Notes: generated by a model not told the origin, from the sequence alone. A stretch of DNA of 64,000 nucleotides from Methylobacterium phyllostachyos (GCF_900103445.1 NZ_FNHS01000008.1:124001-188000); one strand, 5' to 3'; counted from the first letter of the stretch, positions 29,889-40,271 are shown. Translations and numbers: made by a program.

Positions 29889-31031
29889 ATGTCTGATCAA
29901 TCGGGTGTATTTCTTATACAAAACGACGAGACGCTTGTTGCTATGCAGCCCGCTGAATTCTCAAAAGAATTAGATTTCCAGCGTCTTTTATCAAGGTTTC
30001 CTGAGTTGCTGGTTGGCGGTCAAATCGATCCTGACCAGCCTCGGCGTTTCGTCCTGGTGAAACAGGAGCAAGCAATTGGACATGAAGACAATGAGGCGCG
30101 GTGGTCGATTGATCACCTGTTCTTGGATCAAAATGGAATACCCACTTTAGTCGAGGTTAAGCGTCAGAGCGATACGAGATTGCGGCGCGAGGTGATCGGA
30201 CAAATACTCGATTACGCCGCGAACTGTCAGGTCTCTTGGACCTGGGAGAGTATCAGGTCGGCATTCGAGAGCACCTGCGCAGACAATGAAGCACAACACG
30301 ACGTGGTGTTGGCTGAATTTCTAGACAAGGACGTAACGGTAGATCAGTTTTGGTCCAACGTGAAGACAAACTTGCAAGCCGGTAAAATCCGTATGCTGAT
30401 TGTCGCCGACCATATCCCGACGGAGGTTCGGCGCATTGTCGAATTTCTGAACAGGCAAATGGATCCGGCGGAATTCCTTGCGGTTGAGCTCAGGCAGTAC
30501 ACAGCCGGAAATCTGAGAACGCTCGTTCCAATGGTATTCGGACAAACACAAGAAGCAACGAAGAAGCAAGTGTCTTCTTCAGGTCCGCGCTGGACGGAGG
30601 GGCGCTTCATCGAGGCTTTGGCATCGAAATGCTCATCTGCGGAAGTTGATGTTGCTTGCGCATTGATTGCCTGGATGAAGACCAGTGGTTTTCCGCTGAT
30701 TTACGGGGTCGGTCGTGAATTCGGATCTGTTTATCCCTTGATGAAAGTGCAGAATGTAACGATCAACCCAGTTTATCTGTCCACTGACGGAAAGATATGG
30801 TTCCAACTTAAATCTCTATCGAACAAACCAATATTTGATGATTTAGATATGAGGCGCGAATTGCTTCATAGATTTGCCGCCGTCAACAACTCTAATCTAA
30901 CCCAACAAATGTTGAATGGTTACGGTTCGTTGCCTTATGGCGTGGTCGCGCGCGACCCTGACGGCACCAAGAAGCTCACCGACGCTTTTGAATGGATAGC
31001 TGAGAAGGTCAGATCCGTACCTCAGGCCTGA
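29889..31031 (+). CDS. PD-(D/E)XK (DUF91/NucS-like) nuclease, probably acquired
   Basis: 380 residues from MSDQSGVFLIQNDE; a GTG 60 bases upstream is possible. The nuclease core shows WSIDHLFLDQNGIPTLVEVK (Asp, then E-x-K) and RREVIGQILDYAAN, about residues 75-120. The C-terminal part (about 245-375; RWTEGRFIEALASK, IYGVGREFGSVYPLM, WFQLKSLSNKPIFDD) resembles a domain shared by stand-alone nuclease-like proteins. The gene is strikingly AT-rich compared with all neighbours, with different codon use, which indicates horizontal transfer. A DNA-cleaving or defence role is an inference. Confidence 0.82.
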   Translation: MSDQSGVFLIQNDETLVAMQPAEFSKELDFQRLLSRFPELLVGGQIDPDQPRRFVLVKQEQAIGHEDNEARWSIDHLFLDQNGIPTLVEVKRQSDTRLRREVIGQILDYAANCQVSWTWESIRSAFESTCADNEAQHDVVLAEFLDKDVTVDQFWSNVKTNLQAGKIRMLIVADHIPTEVRRIVEFLNRQMDPAEFLAVELRQYTAGNLRTLVPMVFGQTQEATKKQVSSSGPRWTEGRFIEALASKCSSAEVDVACALIAWMKTSGFPLIYGVGREFGSVYPLMKVQNVTINPVYLSTDGKIWFQLKSLSNKPIFDDLDMRRELLHRFAAVNNSNLTQQMLNGYGSLPYGVVARDPDGTKKLTDAFEWIAEKVRSVPQA

Positions 31032-31157
31032 TGGGTCTGCGTACTGTCCATCCGTCATGAGCGGCGCGGCGACATCCGCGAGGCCTTCGCCCGCCGCGCT
31101 GTAAACCTCATCACACTCAACCAGTTCGGGCAGTTCTGCCAGTCGTTCTCAGCGGGC
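31032..31157 (+). pseudogene. possible remnant of a gene downstream of the nuclease gene
   Basis: A forward frame reads RGDIREAFARRAVN followed by LITLNQFGQFCQSFSAG with no start codon, then runs into the end of the convergent kinase gene. The composition is protein-like, but the piece is too short to identify. It may be the end of a gene left at the border of the acquired segment, or chance. Confidence 0.25.
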
Positions 31158-32687
<1,530 letters not shown>

Positions 32688-32832
32688 ACGCGCACTGAAA
32701 CTCGAAAAGGGTGGTGTCGGTCGGGAATCACTCCGTGAGAATGAGGAGGATATGTTAAGAAGGGGCTGCCGGCATCTCTAGGATCTTAATCATCGCTGCC
32801 TGTGGCGAGGCTGACCTCCTCTCCGGTTTGAA

Positions 32833-32846
32833 GTGCGATGTCGCAC
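32833..32846. promoter_or_regulatory. inverted repeat upstream of the molybdenum hydroxylase genes
   Basis: GTGCGA-TG-TCGCAC is a perfect 6-base inverted repeat, 110 bases before the iron-sulfur subunit start, in the gap between that operon and the divergent kinase gene. It could be an operator for either. No regulator gene is adjacent. Confidence 0.3.
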
Positions 32847-32956
32847 ATCACGCGAGCGGTCTTGCTTACTAGGGTCGAGAGCCCGGCCGGCCCTCACCGC
32901 ACGGCGCGCCGGCATCCGGAGCGTCCGGGCCCACGTTGCGATCAGGGGTGCCGATC

Positions 32957-33412
32957 ATGCCGAAGCTCACCGTCAACGGCGTCGCGCACGAGATCGACGC
33001 CGATCCCGACATGCCGCTGCTCTGGGTGCTGCGAGACCGGCTCGACGCCACCGGCACCAAGTACGGCTGCGGCATCGCGCAATGCGGCGCCTGCACGGTC
33101 CATCTCGACGGCCAGCCGGTCCGCGCCTGCCAGACGAAGCTCGGCGATGTCGGCACCGCGCAGGTGACCACCATCGAGGGCATCAACGGCCGGGTGGCCG
33201 AGGCCGTCCAGGCGGCATGGCGCAAGCTCGACGTGGTCCAGTGCGGCTACTGCCAGTCCGGCCAGATCATGTCGGCGATCGGCCTGCTCGCGGGCAACGC
33301 CAAGCCCAGCGATGCCGATATCGACGGCGCCATGGACGGCAACATCTGTCGCTGCGGCACCTACCAGCGCATCCGCGCGGCGATTCACGAAGCCGCGCGC
33401 AGCCTCGCCTGA
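32957..33412 (+). CDS. molybdenum hydroxylase, [2Fe-2S] subunit
   Basis: 151 residues. The N-terminal plant-type ferredoxin domain has [18 protein letters not shown] plus a later Cys (PVRACQTKL); the C-terminal helical domain has the second cluster motif [11 protein letters not shown] and [10 protein letters not shown]. These two clusters carry electrons from the molybdopterin site in xanthine oxidase-family enzymes such as isoquinoline 1-oxidoreductase. It lies 61 bases upstream of the large subunit. The ATG at 32957 gives the normal N-terminus [14 protein letters not shown]. Confidence 0.94.
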   Translation: MPKLTVNGVAHEIDADPDMPLLWVLRDRLDATGTKYGCGIAQCGACTVHLDGQPVRACQTKLGDVGTAQVTTIEGINGRVAEAVQAAWRKLDVVQCGYCQSGQIMSAIGLLAGNAKPSDADIDGAMDGNICRCGTYQRIRAAIHEAARSLA

Positions 33413-33473
33413 TCCGTACCGGTACCCAACTTCCCCCGCCCTGCCCTGCGGTCCCGACCGGAGCCTCGCCGCC

Positions 33474-35669
33474 ATGCTGAACGCCCGTCGACCGAGCCCC
33501 CTCCCCGTCCGTCCGAGCCGCCGTGGTCTGCTGGCGGGCGCCGGCGCCCTCGTGGTGGCGTTCCGGCTCGATCCGAAACCCGCCCGCGCGGCGTCCGGCC
33601 CGAACCTCGCCGACGTCAAGGCGCAGCCCAACGCCTTCGTGCGGATCGGCGCCGACGACACCGTCACGGTGGTGATCAAGCACCTCGACATGGGCCAGGG
33701 GAACACGACCGGGCTCGCCACGATCCTGGCCGACGAGCTCGGCGCCGACTGGCGACAAGTCCGCACCGAGTTCGCGCCTGCCGACGCGACGCTCTACAAC
33801 AACAGCCTGATGGGTCCGATCCAGGGCACCGGCGGCTCGACCGCGGTGGCCAATTCCTGGTTCCAGCTGCGCAAGGCGGGTGCGGCCGCCCGCGAGATGC
33901 TGATGGCCGAGGCCGCCTTCCGCTGGAAGGTGCCGGTCTCCGAGATCACGGTCGCCGACAACGTCGTGCGCCACGGCCCGTCCGGCCGGCAGGCCCGGTT
34001 CGGGGAACTTGCGGCCTCGGCCGCCTCCCTGCCGGTGCCCTCCGAGCCGCGGCTCAAGGACCCGAGCGAATGGAAACTGATCGGCGCGAAGCTGCCGCGC
34101 CTTGATTCCGTCGCCAAGACCAACGGCACGGCCATCTACTCCCTCGACATCCGCCGTCCCAACCAAGTCACGGCCGTGGTAGCCAGGGCGCCGCGCTTCG
34201 GCGCCACTGTGAAGGGTTTCGATGCCACGGCCGCCCGGAAGGTCGCGGGCGTGCTCGACGTGGTGCAGGTGCCGAGCGGCGTGGCGGTGATCGCCCGCGA
34301 CACCTGGGCGGCCATGAAGGGCCGCGAGGCCCTCACCGTCACCTGGGACGACAGCACCGCCGAGACCCGCTCGTCGGAGGCGATCCTCGCCGAGTACCGG
34401 GAGCGGGCCAAGGGCCCCGGCCTCACGGCCTCCGAGCGCGGCGACCCGCAGGCGGCGCTGAAGGGGGCCGCTAAGGTCGTGGAGGCCGAATTCACCTTCC
34501 CGTACCTCGCCCACGCGGCGATGGAGCCCCTGAACGCCACGATCGAGAAGGGGGCCGACGGCGGCTACGATGTTTATGCCGGCTTCCAGTTCCAGACGGT
34601 CGAGCAGGCCACGATGGCGGCGATCCTCGGCGTGACGGCCGACCGGGTCCGGCTGCACAGCAACTGGGCCGGTGGCTCCTTCGGGCGCCGGGCGACGCCC
34701 ACCGCCGACTACCTCGCGGAAGCCGCCGCCGTCTTCAAGGCGTCCGGCGAGAAGGCCCCGCTCCACCTCGTCTGGACCCGCGAGGACGACATGGCCGGCG
34801 GCTATTACCGCCCGACCGTGCTCCATAAGGTCCGGGCCGGCATCGACGGCAAGGGCGCGGTGGTCGGCTGGGACCACGTGATGGTCGGCAAGTCGATCAT
34901 GATCGGCTCGCCCTTCGAGGCGATGATCGTCAAGAACGGCATCGATTCCACCACCGTCGAGGGCGCCTCCGACACGCCCTACGCGCTGCCGGCCTACCGG
35001 TTCGGCGTCCATAATGGCCGCGAGGGCGTGCCGGTCCTGTGGTGGCGCTCGGTCGGCCACACCCACACGGCCCACGTGATGGAGGTGATGATCGACGAAC
35101 TGGCCCACGCCGCGAACGTCGATCCGGTGGCCTACCGGCTTTCCCTCCTCACCCAGGCGCCGCGGCTGTCCGGCGTGCTCAAGCTCGCCGCCGACAAGGC
35201 CGGCTGGAGCGCCAAGCTCCAGGAGCCGGGCCGCGGCCTCGGCGTCGCGGTCCACGAATCCTTCGGCTCCTACGTCGCCATGGTGGCGGACGTGACCGCG
35301 CAGGATGCGGCGATCCGGGTGAACCGGATCGTGGCCGCGGTGGATGTCGGCGTTCCGGTCAACCCGGACGTGATCCGGGCGCAGGTCGAGGGCGCGGTGG
35401 GCTTCGCCCTGTCGGCGGTGCTGCGCAACCGCATCACCCTCAAGGACGGACAGGTGCAGGAGCACAATTTCGACGCCTACGAGCCCACCCGCATGAGCGA
35501 GATGCCGCAGGTCGAGGTCCACATCGTGCCGAGCCAGGTGGCGCCGACCGGCATCGGCGAGCCGGGCGTGCCCGTGCTCGGGCCATCGATCGCCAACGCG
35601 GTCTTCGCCGCGACCGGCCGGCGCCTGCGCTCCCTGCCGCTCGACCTCTCGGGCGTGAAGGGCGCGTGA
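33474..35669 (+). CDS. molybdenum hydroxylase, molybdopterin-binding large subunit, Tat-exported
   Basis: 731 residues, the size of the IorB-type subunit. A twin-arginine signal (RPSRRGLLAGAGALVVAF, cleavage near ARA) indicates folded export to the periplasm. Cofactor motifs: DMGQGNTTGLATILADELG, GPIQGTGGSTAVANSW, FPYLAHAAMEPLNAT, GGSFGRRATPTADY, WTREDDMAGGYYRP, and the C-terminal GIGEPGVPVLGPSIANAVF with the catalytic Glu. It oxidises an aldehyde or N-heterocycle with water as oxygen source; the substrate cannot be assigned. No maturation factor (XdhC/MocA type) or cytochrome subunit follows. Confidence 0.93.
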   Translation: MLNARRPSPLPVRPSRRGLLAGAGALVVAFRLDPKPARAASGPNLADVKAQPNAFVRIGADDTVTVVIKHLDMGQGNTTGLATILADELGADWRQVRTEFAPADATLYNNSLMGPIQGTGGSTAVANSWFQLRKAGAAAREMLMAEAAFRWKVPVSEITVADNVVRHGPSGRQARFGELAASAASLPVPSEPRLKDPSEWKLIGAKLPRLDSVAKTNGTAIYSLDIRRPNQVTAVVARAPRFGATVKGFDATAARKVAGVLDVVQVPSGVAVIARDTWAAMKGREALTVTWDDSTAETRSSEAILAEYRERAKGPGLTASERGDPQAALKGAAKVVEAEFTFPYLAHAAMEPLNATIEKGADGGYDVYAGFQFQTVEQATMAAILGVTADRVRLHSNWAGGSFGRRATPTADYLAEAAAVFKASGEKAPLHLVWTREDDMAGGYYRPTVLHKVRAGIDGKGAVVGWDHVMVGKSIMIGSPFEAMIVKNGIDSTTVEGASDTPYALPAYRFGVHNGREGVPVLWWRSVGHTHTAHVMEVMIDELAHAANVDPVAYRLSLLTQAPRLSGVLKLAADKAGWSAKLQEPGRGLGVAVHESFGSYVAMVADVTAQDAAIRVNRIVAAVDVGVPVNPDVIRAQVEGAVGFALSAVLRNRITLKDGQVQEHNFDAYEPTRMSEMPQVEVHIVPSQVAPTGIGEPGVPVLGPSIANAVFAATGRRLRSLPLDLSGVKGA

Positions 35670-35744
35670 GGAATCGCACCTCCCCGCGCCGCGTATCGGC
35701 GTAGGAAGGACGGGTCTTCCCCCAAGGCAAGAGACCAACTGACA

Positions 35745-35778
35745 ACGGCGCGGCGCGACACCGCGCCGTTTCTTTTTT
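35745..35778 (+). terminator. Rho-independent terminator after the molybdenum hydroxylase operon
   Basis: A perfect 9-base stem ACGGCGCGG/CCGCGCCGT with loop CGCGACA is followed by TTTCTTTTTT (35769-35778). This is the clearest intrinsic terminator in the window. Confidence 0.88.
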
Positions 35779-35804
35779 GGGCGCCGCCGCGCCATCTCGG
35801 GGGC

Positions 35805-36419
35805 ATGCCGTTCGACGACACAGCCGCCTGCCTGCGTGCCTGCCGCCTCTGCCGGGACAGCCCGCTCTACGGCCCGCCCCTGCCCCAGGAGCCCCGGCCG
35901 ATCGTCCAGGGCAGCACCGGCGCGCGCCTCTGCATCGCGAGCCAAGCCCCCGGCACCCGCGCCCACCGGACCGGCATGCCGTTCATGGACCCGTCCGGCG
36001 TCCGGCTGCGGTCCTGGCTCGGCCTCGACGAGGCGCGGTTCTACGACGCCGCCAAGGTCGCCATCCTGCCGATGGGCGCGTGCTTTCCCGGCCTTGACGC
36101 CAAGGGCGGCGACCGGCCGCCGCGCCGGGAATGCGCCGAGCGCTGGCGGGCGGAGCTTTTTTCCGGGCTGCCGGATCTCGAGCTGATCCTGGTGATCGGC
36201 CAGTACGCGCAAGCCTGGCACCTGGGGAGGCTGGAGGATGGGCTCACCGGCACGGTGCGGCGCTGGCGGGCGATCCTCGCCGAGCCCCGGCGCCCCCGGG
36301 TGCTCCCCCTGCCCCACCCGTCCTGGCGCAACAACGGCTGGCTCAAGCGCGAGCCCTGGTTCGAGGCGGAGCTGCTGCCGGTGCTGAAGGCGGAGGTGGC
36401 GCGGGTGCTGGCCAAGTGA
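35805..36419 (+). CDS. uracil-DNA glycosylase family protein
   Basis: 204 residues. The N-terminal part has two Cys pairs (LRACRLCRDSP), then the substrate-pocket motif APGTRAHRTGMPFMDPSG and, near the C-terminus, LPLPHPSWRNNGWLKREPWF, which corresponds to the HPS-R loop of uracil-DNA glycosylases. The canonical GQDPYH-type water-activating motif is not present, so catalysis may differ from Ung, as in other divergent UDG families. It starts 27 bases after the terminator and is probably monocistronic. Confidence 0.87.
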   Translation: MPFDDTAACLRACRLCRDSPLYGPPLPQEPRPIVQGSTGARLCIASQAPGTRAHRTGMPFMDPSGVRLRSWLGLDEARFYDAAKVAILPMGACFPGLDAKGGDRPPRRECAERWRAELFSGLPDLELILVIGQYAQAWHLGRLEDGLTGTVRRWRAILAEPRRPRVLPLPHPSWRNNGWLKREPWFEAELLPVLKAEVARVLAK

Positions 36420-36583
36420 GCCGGGCCAGGGCGACGCATCTTAGGAAGAACACCCTGCAGCAGCGATGCCACAGTGCAGGAGCCTTCGCCGGGGCGGTGG
36501 ATTATGGCGAAGCATTCTCTTGAGTGAGCCGGCTTACTGAGACAGGATATTGCATCAGCCAAACCTTCGGAGTGGGTTGATCA

Positions 36584-36856
36584 ATGTCAGATGCGAGACC
36601 CCGCCGCACGTGGCTCGAAGGCTACAGCCTGACGACCGCAGAAATTCTGTATCATCTGCCGGATTATCCGCATCTGCTGCAGACCTTCATCTGGCAGCAG
36701 CATGATCTCTTTCCGCAACTGCCGGAGCTGCGGAAATTCCTGGCCTTCTGGCAGAGCAGGCTCGACGGACCGCTGCATTCCGTGAAGGTCATGCACTGCA
36801 AGCTCCTGAAACCGGCCGAGTTGCGCGCCGTGTCGGGCGACTTCCTGCTTCACTGA
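36584..36856 (+). CDS. usg: Usg family protein
   Basis: 90 residues matching the small alphaproteobacterial Usg family: LEGYSLTTAEILYHLPDYPH, LLQTFIWQQHDLFPQLPELR, KFLAFWQSRLDGPLHSVKV. The function is unknown; the name comes from early maps of aminotransferase and trp loci and says little. The ATG follows GGAGTGGG. It lies upstream of pyrF on the same strand. Confidence 0.88.
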   Translation: MSDARPRRTWLEGYSLTTAEILYHLPDYPHLLQTFIWQQHDLFPQLPELRKFLAFWQSRLDGPLHSVKVMHCKLLKPAELRAVSGDFLLH

Positions 36857-36982
36857 GTGCGGCTCCGCGATCCAGGCCGCCGCCAACGCCTGAGCTCGTC
36901 CGTTGAAGGTGGGCGGGTGCCGGTCGCGCATTGACAGGCCTCGCCCGGCCGTGATCCGTGCCGCGACCCCGAAGGACGCCCA

Positions 36983-37675
36983 ATGCCCGAGATTGCCGAC
37001 CCCCGCGACCGCCTGATCGTGGCCCTCGACCTGCCGGGCGTGCCCGAGGCCGAGGCGCTGATCGACCGGATCGGCGACGCCGCGACCTTCTACAAGATCG
37101 GCTACCAGCTCGGCTACGCGGGCGGGCTGGCCCTCGCCGAGCGTCTGGCGGCCCGCGGACTCAAGATCTTCCTCGACCTGAAGCTCCACGATATCGGCAA
37201 CACCGTCGAGGCGGGGGTGCGCGCGGCCTCGGGCCTCGGCGCCACCTTCCTCACCGTCCACGCCTATCCGCAAACCATGCGGGCGGCGGTTCGCGGCCGG
37301 GGTGCCGGCCTGAAGATCCTCGCCGTGACCGTGCTCACCTCCTACGACGATGCCGATGCCGCGGAGGCCGGCTACGGCCTGCCGGTGGCGGATCTCGTCG
37401 CCCAGCGCGCCGCCCAGGCCGCCGAGATCGGCATCGACGGCTTGGTCTGCTCGGCGGCGGAGGCGGCCTCGGTCCGGCGGATCGTGGGGCCGGACCGTCT
37501 GGTCGTTACCCCGGGAATCCGCCCGGCGGGCACGGAGGCCGGCGACCAGAAGCGGGTGATGACCCCCGGCGAAGCCCGGAAGGCCGGGATCGACCATGTC
37601 GTAGTCGGGCGCCCGATCACCGGCGCCGCCGACCCCCGCGCGGTGGCGCAGGCGATCGTGGCCGAGATGGCCTGA
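36983..37675 (+). CDS. pyrF: orotidine 5'-phosphate decarboxylase
   Basis: 230 residues, a complete TIM barrel. The substrate motif [10 protein letters not shown] is at the N-terminus, followed by the catalytic [12 protein letters not shown] (Asp-Lys-His-Asp array), [27 protein letters not shown] and the phosphate loop [13 protein letters not shown]. It converts OMP to UMP in pyrimidine synthesis. The DUF1330 gene follows after 58 bases and is probably cotranscribed. Confidence 0.97.
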   Translation: MPEIADPRDRLIVALDLPGVPEAEALIDRIGDAATFYKIGYQLGYAGGLALAERLAARGLKIFLDLKLHDIGNTVEAGVRAASGLGATFLTVHAYPQTMRAAVRGRGAGLKILAVTVLTSYDDADAAEAGYGLPVADLVAQRAAQAAEIGIDGLVCSAAEAASVRRIVGPDRLVVTPGIRPAGTEAGDQKRVMTPGEARKAGIDHVVVGRPITGAADPRAVAQAIVAEMA

Positions 37676-37733
37676 TCGGGATTGCCTTCGCGCGGCCCGG
37701 AGCCACTTCGCTCGGCAAGGCAGGAGACGCAGC

Positions 37734-38078
37734 ATGACGAAGGGCTACTGGATCGCGCGGGTCGATGTCCGCGACGCGGAGGCCTACAAGGACTACGTGG
37801 CGGCCAACGGCGTCGCCTTCGCCAAGTTCGGCGGCCGCTTCCTCGTGCGCGGCGGCGCCCACGAGGCGGTGATGGGCCCGGCCCGGTCCCGCAACGTGGT
37901 GATCGAGTTCCCGAGCTACGCCGACGCCCTCGCCTGCTGGAACTCCGATCTCTATCAGGCGGCCAAGGCCAAGCAGCGCGGTGGCGTCGAGGCCGAGATC
38001 CTGGTGATCGAGGGCTATGACGGCCCGCAGCCCAGCGCTTCGGAGCCCGCGCCGGAGGTGGGGCCGGCGTCCGAGTAG
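37734..38078 (+). CDS. DUF1330 domain-containing protein
   Basis: 114 residues. The dimeric ferredoxin-like alpha/beta domain of DUF1330 is clear: KGYWIARVDVRDAEAYKDYV, FAKFGGRFLVRGGAHEAVMG, NVVIEFPSYADALACWNSD, YQAAKAKQRGGVEAEILVIE. A short Pro/Glu/Ser-rich tail follows. Function is unknown; related folds act as monooxygenases or stress-related proteins. It follows pyrF on the same strand. Confidence 0.92.
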   Translation: MTKGYWIARVDVRDAEAYKDYVAANGVAFAKFGGRFLVRGGAHEAVMGPARSRNVVIEFPSYADALACWNSDLYQAAKAKQRGGVEAEILVIEGYDGPQPSASEPAPEVGPASE

Positions 38079-38152
38079 GGCTTTCGCCCGAACGGAGCAG
38101 TCCGTGGCGCCGCCCCGATCGGAAGCCTGGAACCATCTCCCGTGGACAAGTC

Positions 38153-38488
38153 TCAACCGTCCCGGGACGGATGCAGGATCGAGAGCGCCCGGACGACGCC
38201 GTTGCCCGCGTCGATGGCGTAGAAGATCCGGGATCGGACACTCGGCGAGACGGCCTTGCCCACGGCCGCCTTGTCCCGCTGGAGTCCGCTGCGCGCCGCC
38301 GGGGCCGCCATCTCGGCGACGCGCCGGGCCAGGAACGAGCCCGGTCGCGGCCGCGCGGCGCGGAATGCGGCGAGGCCTGCGACCTCCTGGCGGGAGACCC
38401 GGCCCGGAACTTGGCCGTGCGGACTCTGCGTTCCCAGGTTGAATGAGCCATAGGGCTCGCAACTCAACAGAGGTATCGCCATGACCAT
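38153..38488 (-). pseudogene. ParE/RelE-type toxin remnant
   Basis: The last part of this frame, VRSRIFYAIDAGNGVVRALSILHPSRDG, resembles the C-terminal strands of ParE toxins (FYR-E-VVVLRILH-RD). The upstream part (VSRQEVAGLAAFRAARPRPG) weakly matches the N-terminal helix, but the middle is altered and no good start codon with a ribosome site is seen. No antitoxin gene lies beside it. It overlaps the divergent DUF892 start. Probably decayed. Confidence 0.35.
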
Positions 38489-38990
38489 GGACGCGCGCGA
38501 GATCTACGTCACGGCGCTGAAGAACACCCATGCCCTCGAGATGCAGGCGCTGCAGATCATGGAGCGGCAGGTCGAACGGCTTGAGCGCTATCCGGAGATG
38601 GAGCAGGCCCTGCGCCGCCATATTGAGGAGACGCATGGCCAGCGCCAGCGCCTGGAGGAGGCGCTTCAGGGCCTGGGCGATAGCCCCTCGGCCCTCAAGG
38701 AAGGCTTTTTGGGCTTCGTCGGCAACATGATGGCGCTCGGCCACGCCCCGGCCCAGGACGAGATCCTGAAGAACACCTACGCCAATCACGCCTTCGAGAA
38801 TTTCGAGATCGCGGCCTACGAGTCGCTCCTCGTCATTGGCGATGCCGCCGGCCAGCAGGGACACCGGACGGCGTTCCAGCAGTCGCTCAAGGAGGAGCAG
38901 GGCATGGCAGAGGCGGTGCGGCGTTTGATCGGACCGACCACCGAGCGCTACCTCCAGTTGACCACCTCCGGCGCGAAGGCCGACCGGTAG
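38481..38990 (+). CDS. ferritin-like DUF892 (YciE/YciF family) protein
   Basis: 169 residues of mostly helical sequence with the DUF892 pattern: REIYVTALKNTHALEMQALQ, MEQALRRHIEETHGQRQRLE, NHAFENFEIAAYESLLVIGD, AFQQSLKEEQGMAEAVRRLI. The Glu and His residues in each helix are the expected di-metal ligands. These proteins accumulate under osmotic and stationary-phase stress in enteric bacteria, and a stress role is likely here. The start codon is preceded by AGAGGTATCGCC. Confidence 0.92.
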   Translation: MTMDAREIYVTALKNTHALEMQALQIMERQVERLERYPEMEQALRRHIEETHGQRQRLEEALQGLGDSPSALKEGFLGFVGNMMALGHAPAQDEILKNTYANHAFENFEIAAYESLLVIGDAAGQQGHRTAFQQSLKEEQGMAEAVRRLIGPTTERYLQLTTSGAKADR

Positions 38991-39172
38991 GGCGCTCTCC
39001 ACCAAAGCGGACGCCGGCTCCGCGAGGGAGCGCACGTTTAATCGCGACCTCAGGACGCGCCCGGTCGCCAAGCGATCGGGCGCTGTCGTTCGAACGCCCC
39101 GGCCCAACGAGTCGGCGCGGCGCCCTCCACTCTGCCGCAGGAACTCCCCCCGTCCTGCCTGATTGCGCGGTC

Positions 39173-39817
39173 ATGGGAACTGGAAACGCCCGACTGACGA
39201 ACAGCCATGCTCAGGATGGGGGGCCCTCCGCCGAACCCTTCGGCGACAGGTGCGTCCACCTGTGCGTGGACATGCAGCGGATGTTCGCCGAGTCCACCGA
39301 CTGGCAGACTCCGTGGATGCCGCGGGTCCTGCCGCATGTGCATCGCCTCGCCGAGGCGCATCCGGAGCGGACCATCTTCACCCGCTTCATCCCGGCCGCC
39401 CGGCCGGGCGAGGGGCGCGGCACCTGGGCGACCTACTCGGAGCGCTGGGCCGACATGACCCGCGAGCGCCTCGCCCCGGACCTGATCGACCTCGTCCCGG
39501 ACCTCGCCCGGTTCGTCCCACCCGCACAGGTCATCGACAAGGCTGTCTACTCGCCCTGGCTCGACACGGATCTCGATGATCGTCTCCGGGCGCGGGCGGC
39601 CGACACCCTGATCGTCACTGGGGCGGAGACCGATGTCTGCGTGCTGGCCGCCGTGCTCGGCGGCGTCGATCTCGGCTACCGCATCGTGCTGGCCACCGAT
39701 GCCCTGTGCAGCTCCTGCGACGAGGCGCACGACGCGCTGCTGCTGATGTACCGCATGCGCTACGGCCATCAGGTCGAGACGATGACCACCGCCGAGATCC
39801 TCGACCGCTGGCGGTGA
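39173..39817 (+). CDS. isochorismatase-family cysteine hydrolase
   Basis: 214 residues. Core motifs: HLCVDMQRMFAEST (catalytic Asp), RTIFTRFIPAARPGEGRGTW, QVIDKAVYSPW (catalytic Lys), and LIVTGAETDVCVLAAVLGGV (nucleophilic Cys). Family members hydrolyse isochorismate, nicotinamide, N-carbamoyl amides and related substrates. The first 23 residues are not conserved-looking, so the true start may be later. No metabolic genes are adjacent to define the substrate. Confidence 0.88.
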   Translation: MGTGNARLTNSHAQDGGPSAEPFGDRCVHLCVDMQRMFAESTDWQTPWMPRVLPHVHRLAEAHPERTIFTRFIPAARPGEGRGTWATYSERWADMTRERLAPDLIDLVPDLARFVPPAQVIDKAVYSPWLDTDLDDRLRARAADTLIVTGAETDVCVLAAVLGGVDLGYRIVLATDALCSSCDEAHDALLLMYRMRYGHQVETMTTAEILDRWR

Positions 39818-40010
39818 GCGGCGCAGGCCGCGCAGGGCTCCAGGCCGTTTGCGGCCAAGCTTAGGCGAGATCAGCGCTGGTCAGTTCCACCGGCCTCCGA
39901 GTTCCGAACGCGCGAGACCTCCGAAATCGAGCACGAAAAACAGTCGGACCGCGCGAACCTGCGGCCGGTGTGACCGTTATGTCTCCAAACACCGTTCCGG
40001 AGGACAGATT

Positions 40011-40208
40011 ATGGCCAAGCACGAGATCCTCGGCTACTTCGAGCACCGCCGCGACGGGGCCTGGATCTGCGTCCGGCCCTTCACCCTGACCACGCGGGAT
40101 GCCAGCATCGACATCCGCCAGGGTATGCGGTTCGATTACGGCAAGCGGATCGGCGGCGTCGATCTGGCCGAATACCTTGAGCGTCTGGGCTCGCAGTTCG
40201 GTTCGTAA
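40011..40208 (+). CDS. small conserved-looking hypothetical protein
   Basis: 65 residues beginning MAKHEILGYFEHRRDGAWIC and ending YLERLGSQFGS; mixed alpha/beta composition, no membrane segment. A good ribosome site (CCGGAGGAC) lies 7 bases before the ATG. No family is recognised. It is convergent with the SDR gene, with a shared hairpin between them. Confidence 0.75.
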   Translation: MAKHEILGYFEHRRDGAWICVRPFTLTTRDASIDIRQGMRFDYGKRIGGVDLAEYLERLGSQFGS

Positions 40209-40240
40209 GCGCGCCAGCTATCAAAGCATCACGCATGAAA

Positions 40241-40265
40241 GGCGCCGGACCGGGTCCGGCGCCTT
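40241..40265. terminator. bidirectional hairpin between convergent genes
   Basis: A perfect 10-base stem GGCGCCGGAC/GTCCGGCGCC (loop CGG) is preceded by GAAA and followed by TT, between the ends of the 65-residue protein gene and the SDR gene. The short flanking A and T runs could support termination in both directions. Confidence 0.6.
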
Positions 40266-40271
40266 GCGCGT

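Noticed and set aside
33267..36317. 1016-codon reverse frame opposite the molybdenum hydroxylase genes
   Set aside because: It crosses two genes and a strong terminator; length reflects few stop codons in GC-rich DNA.
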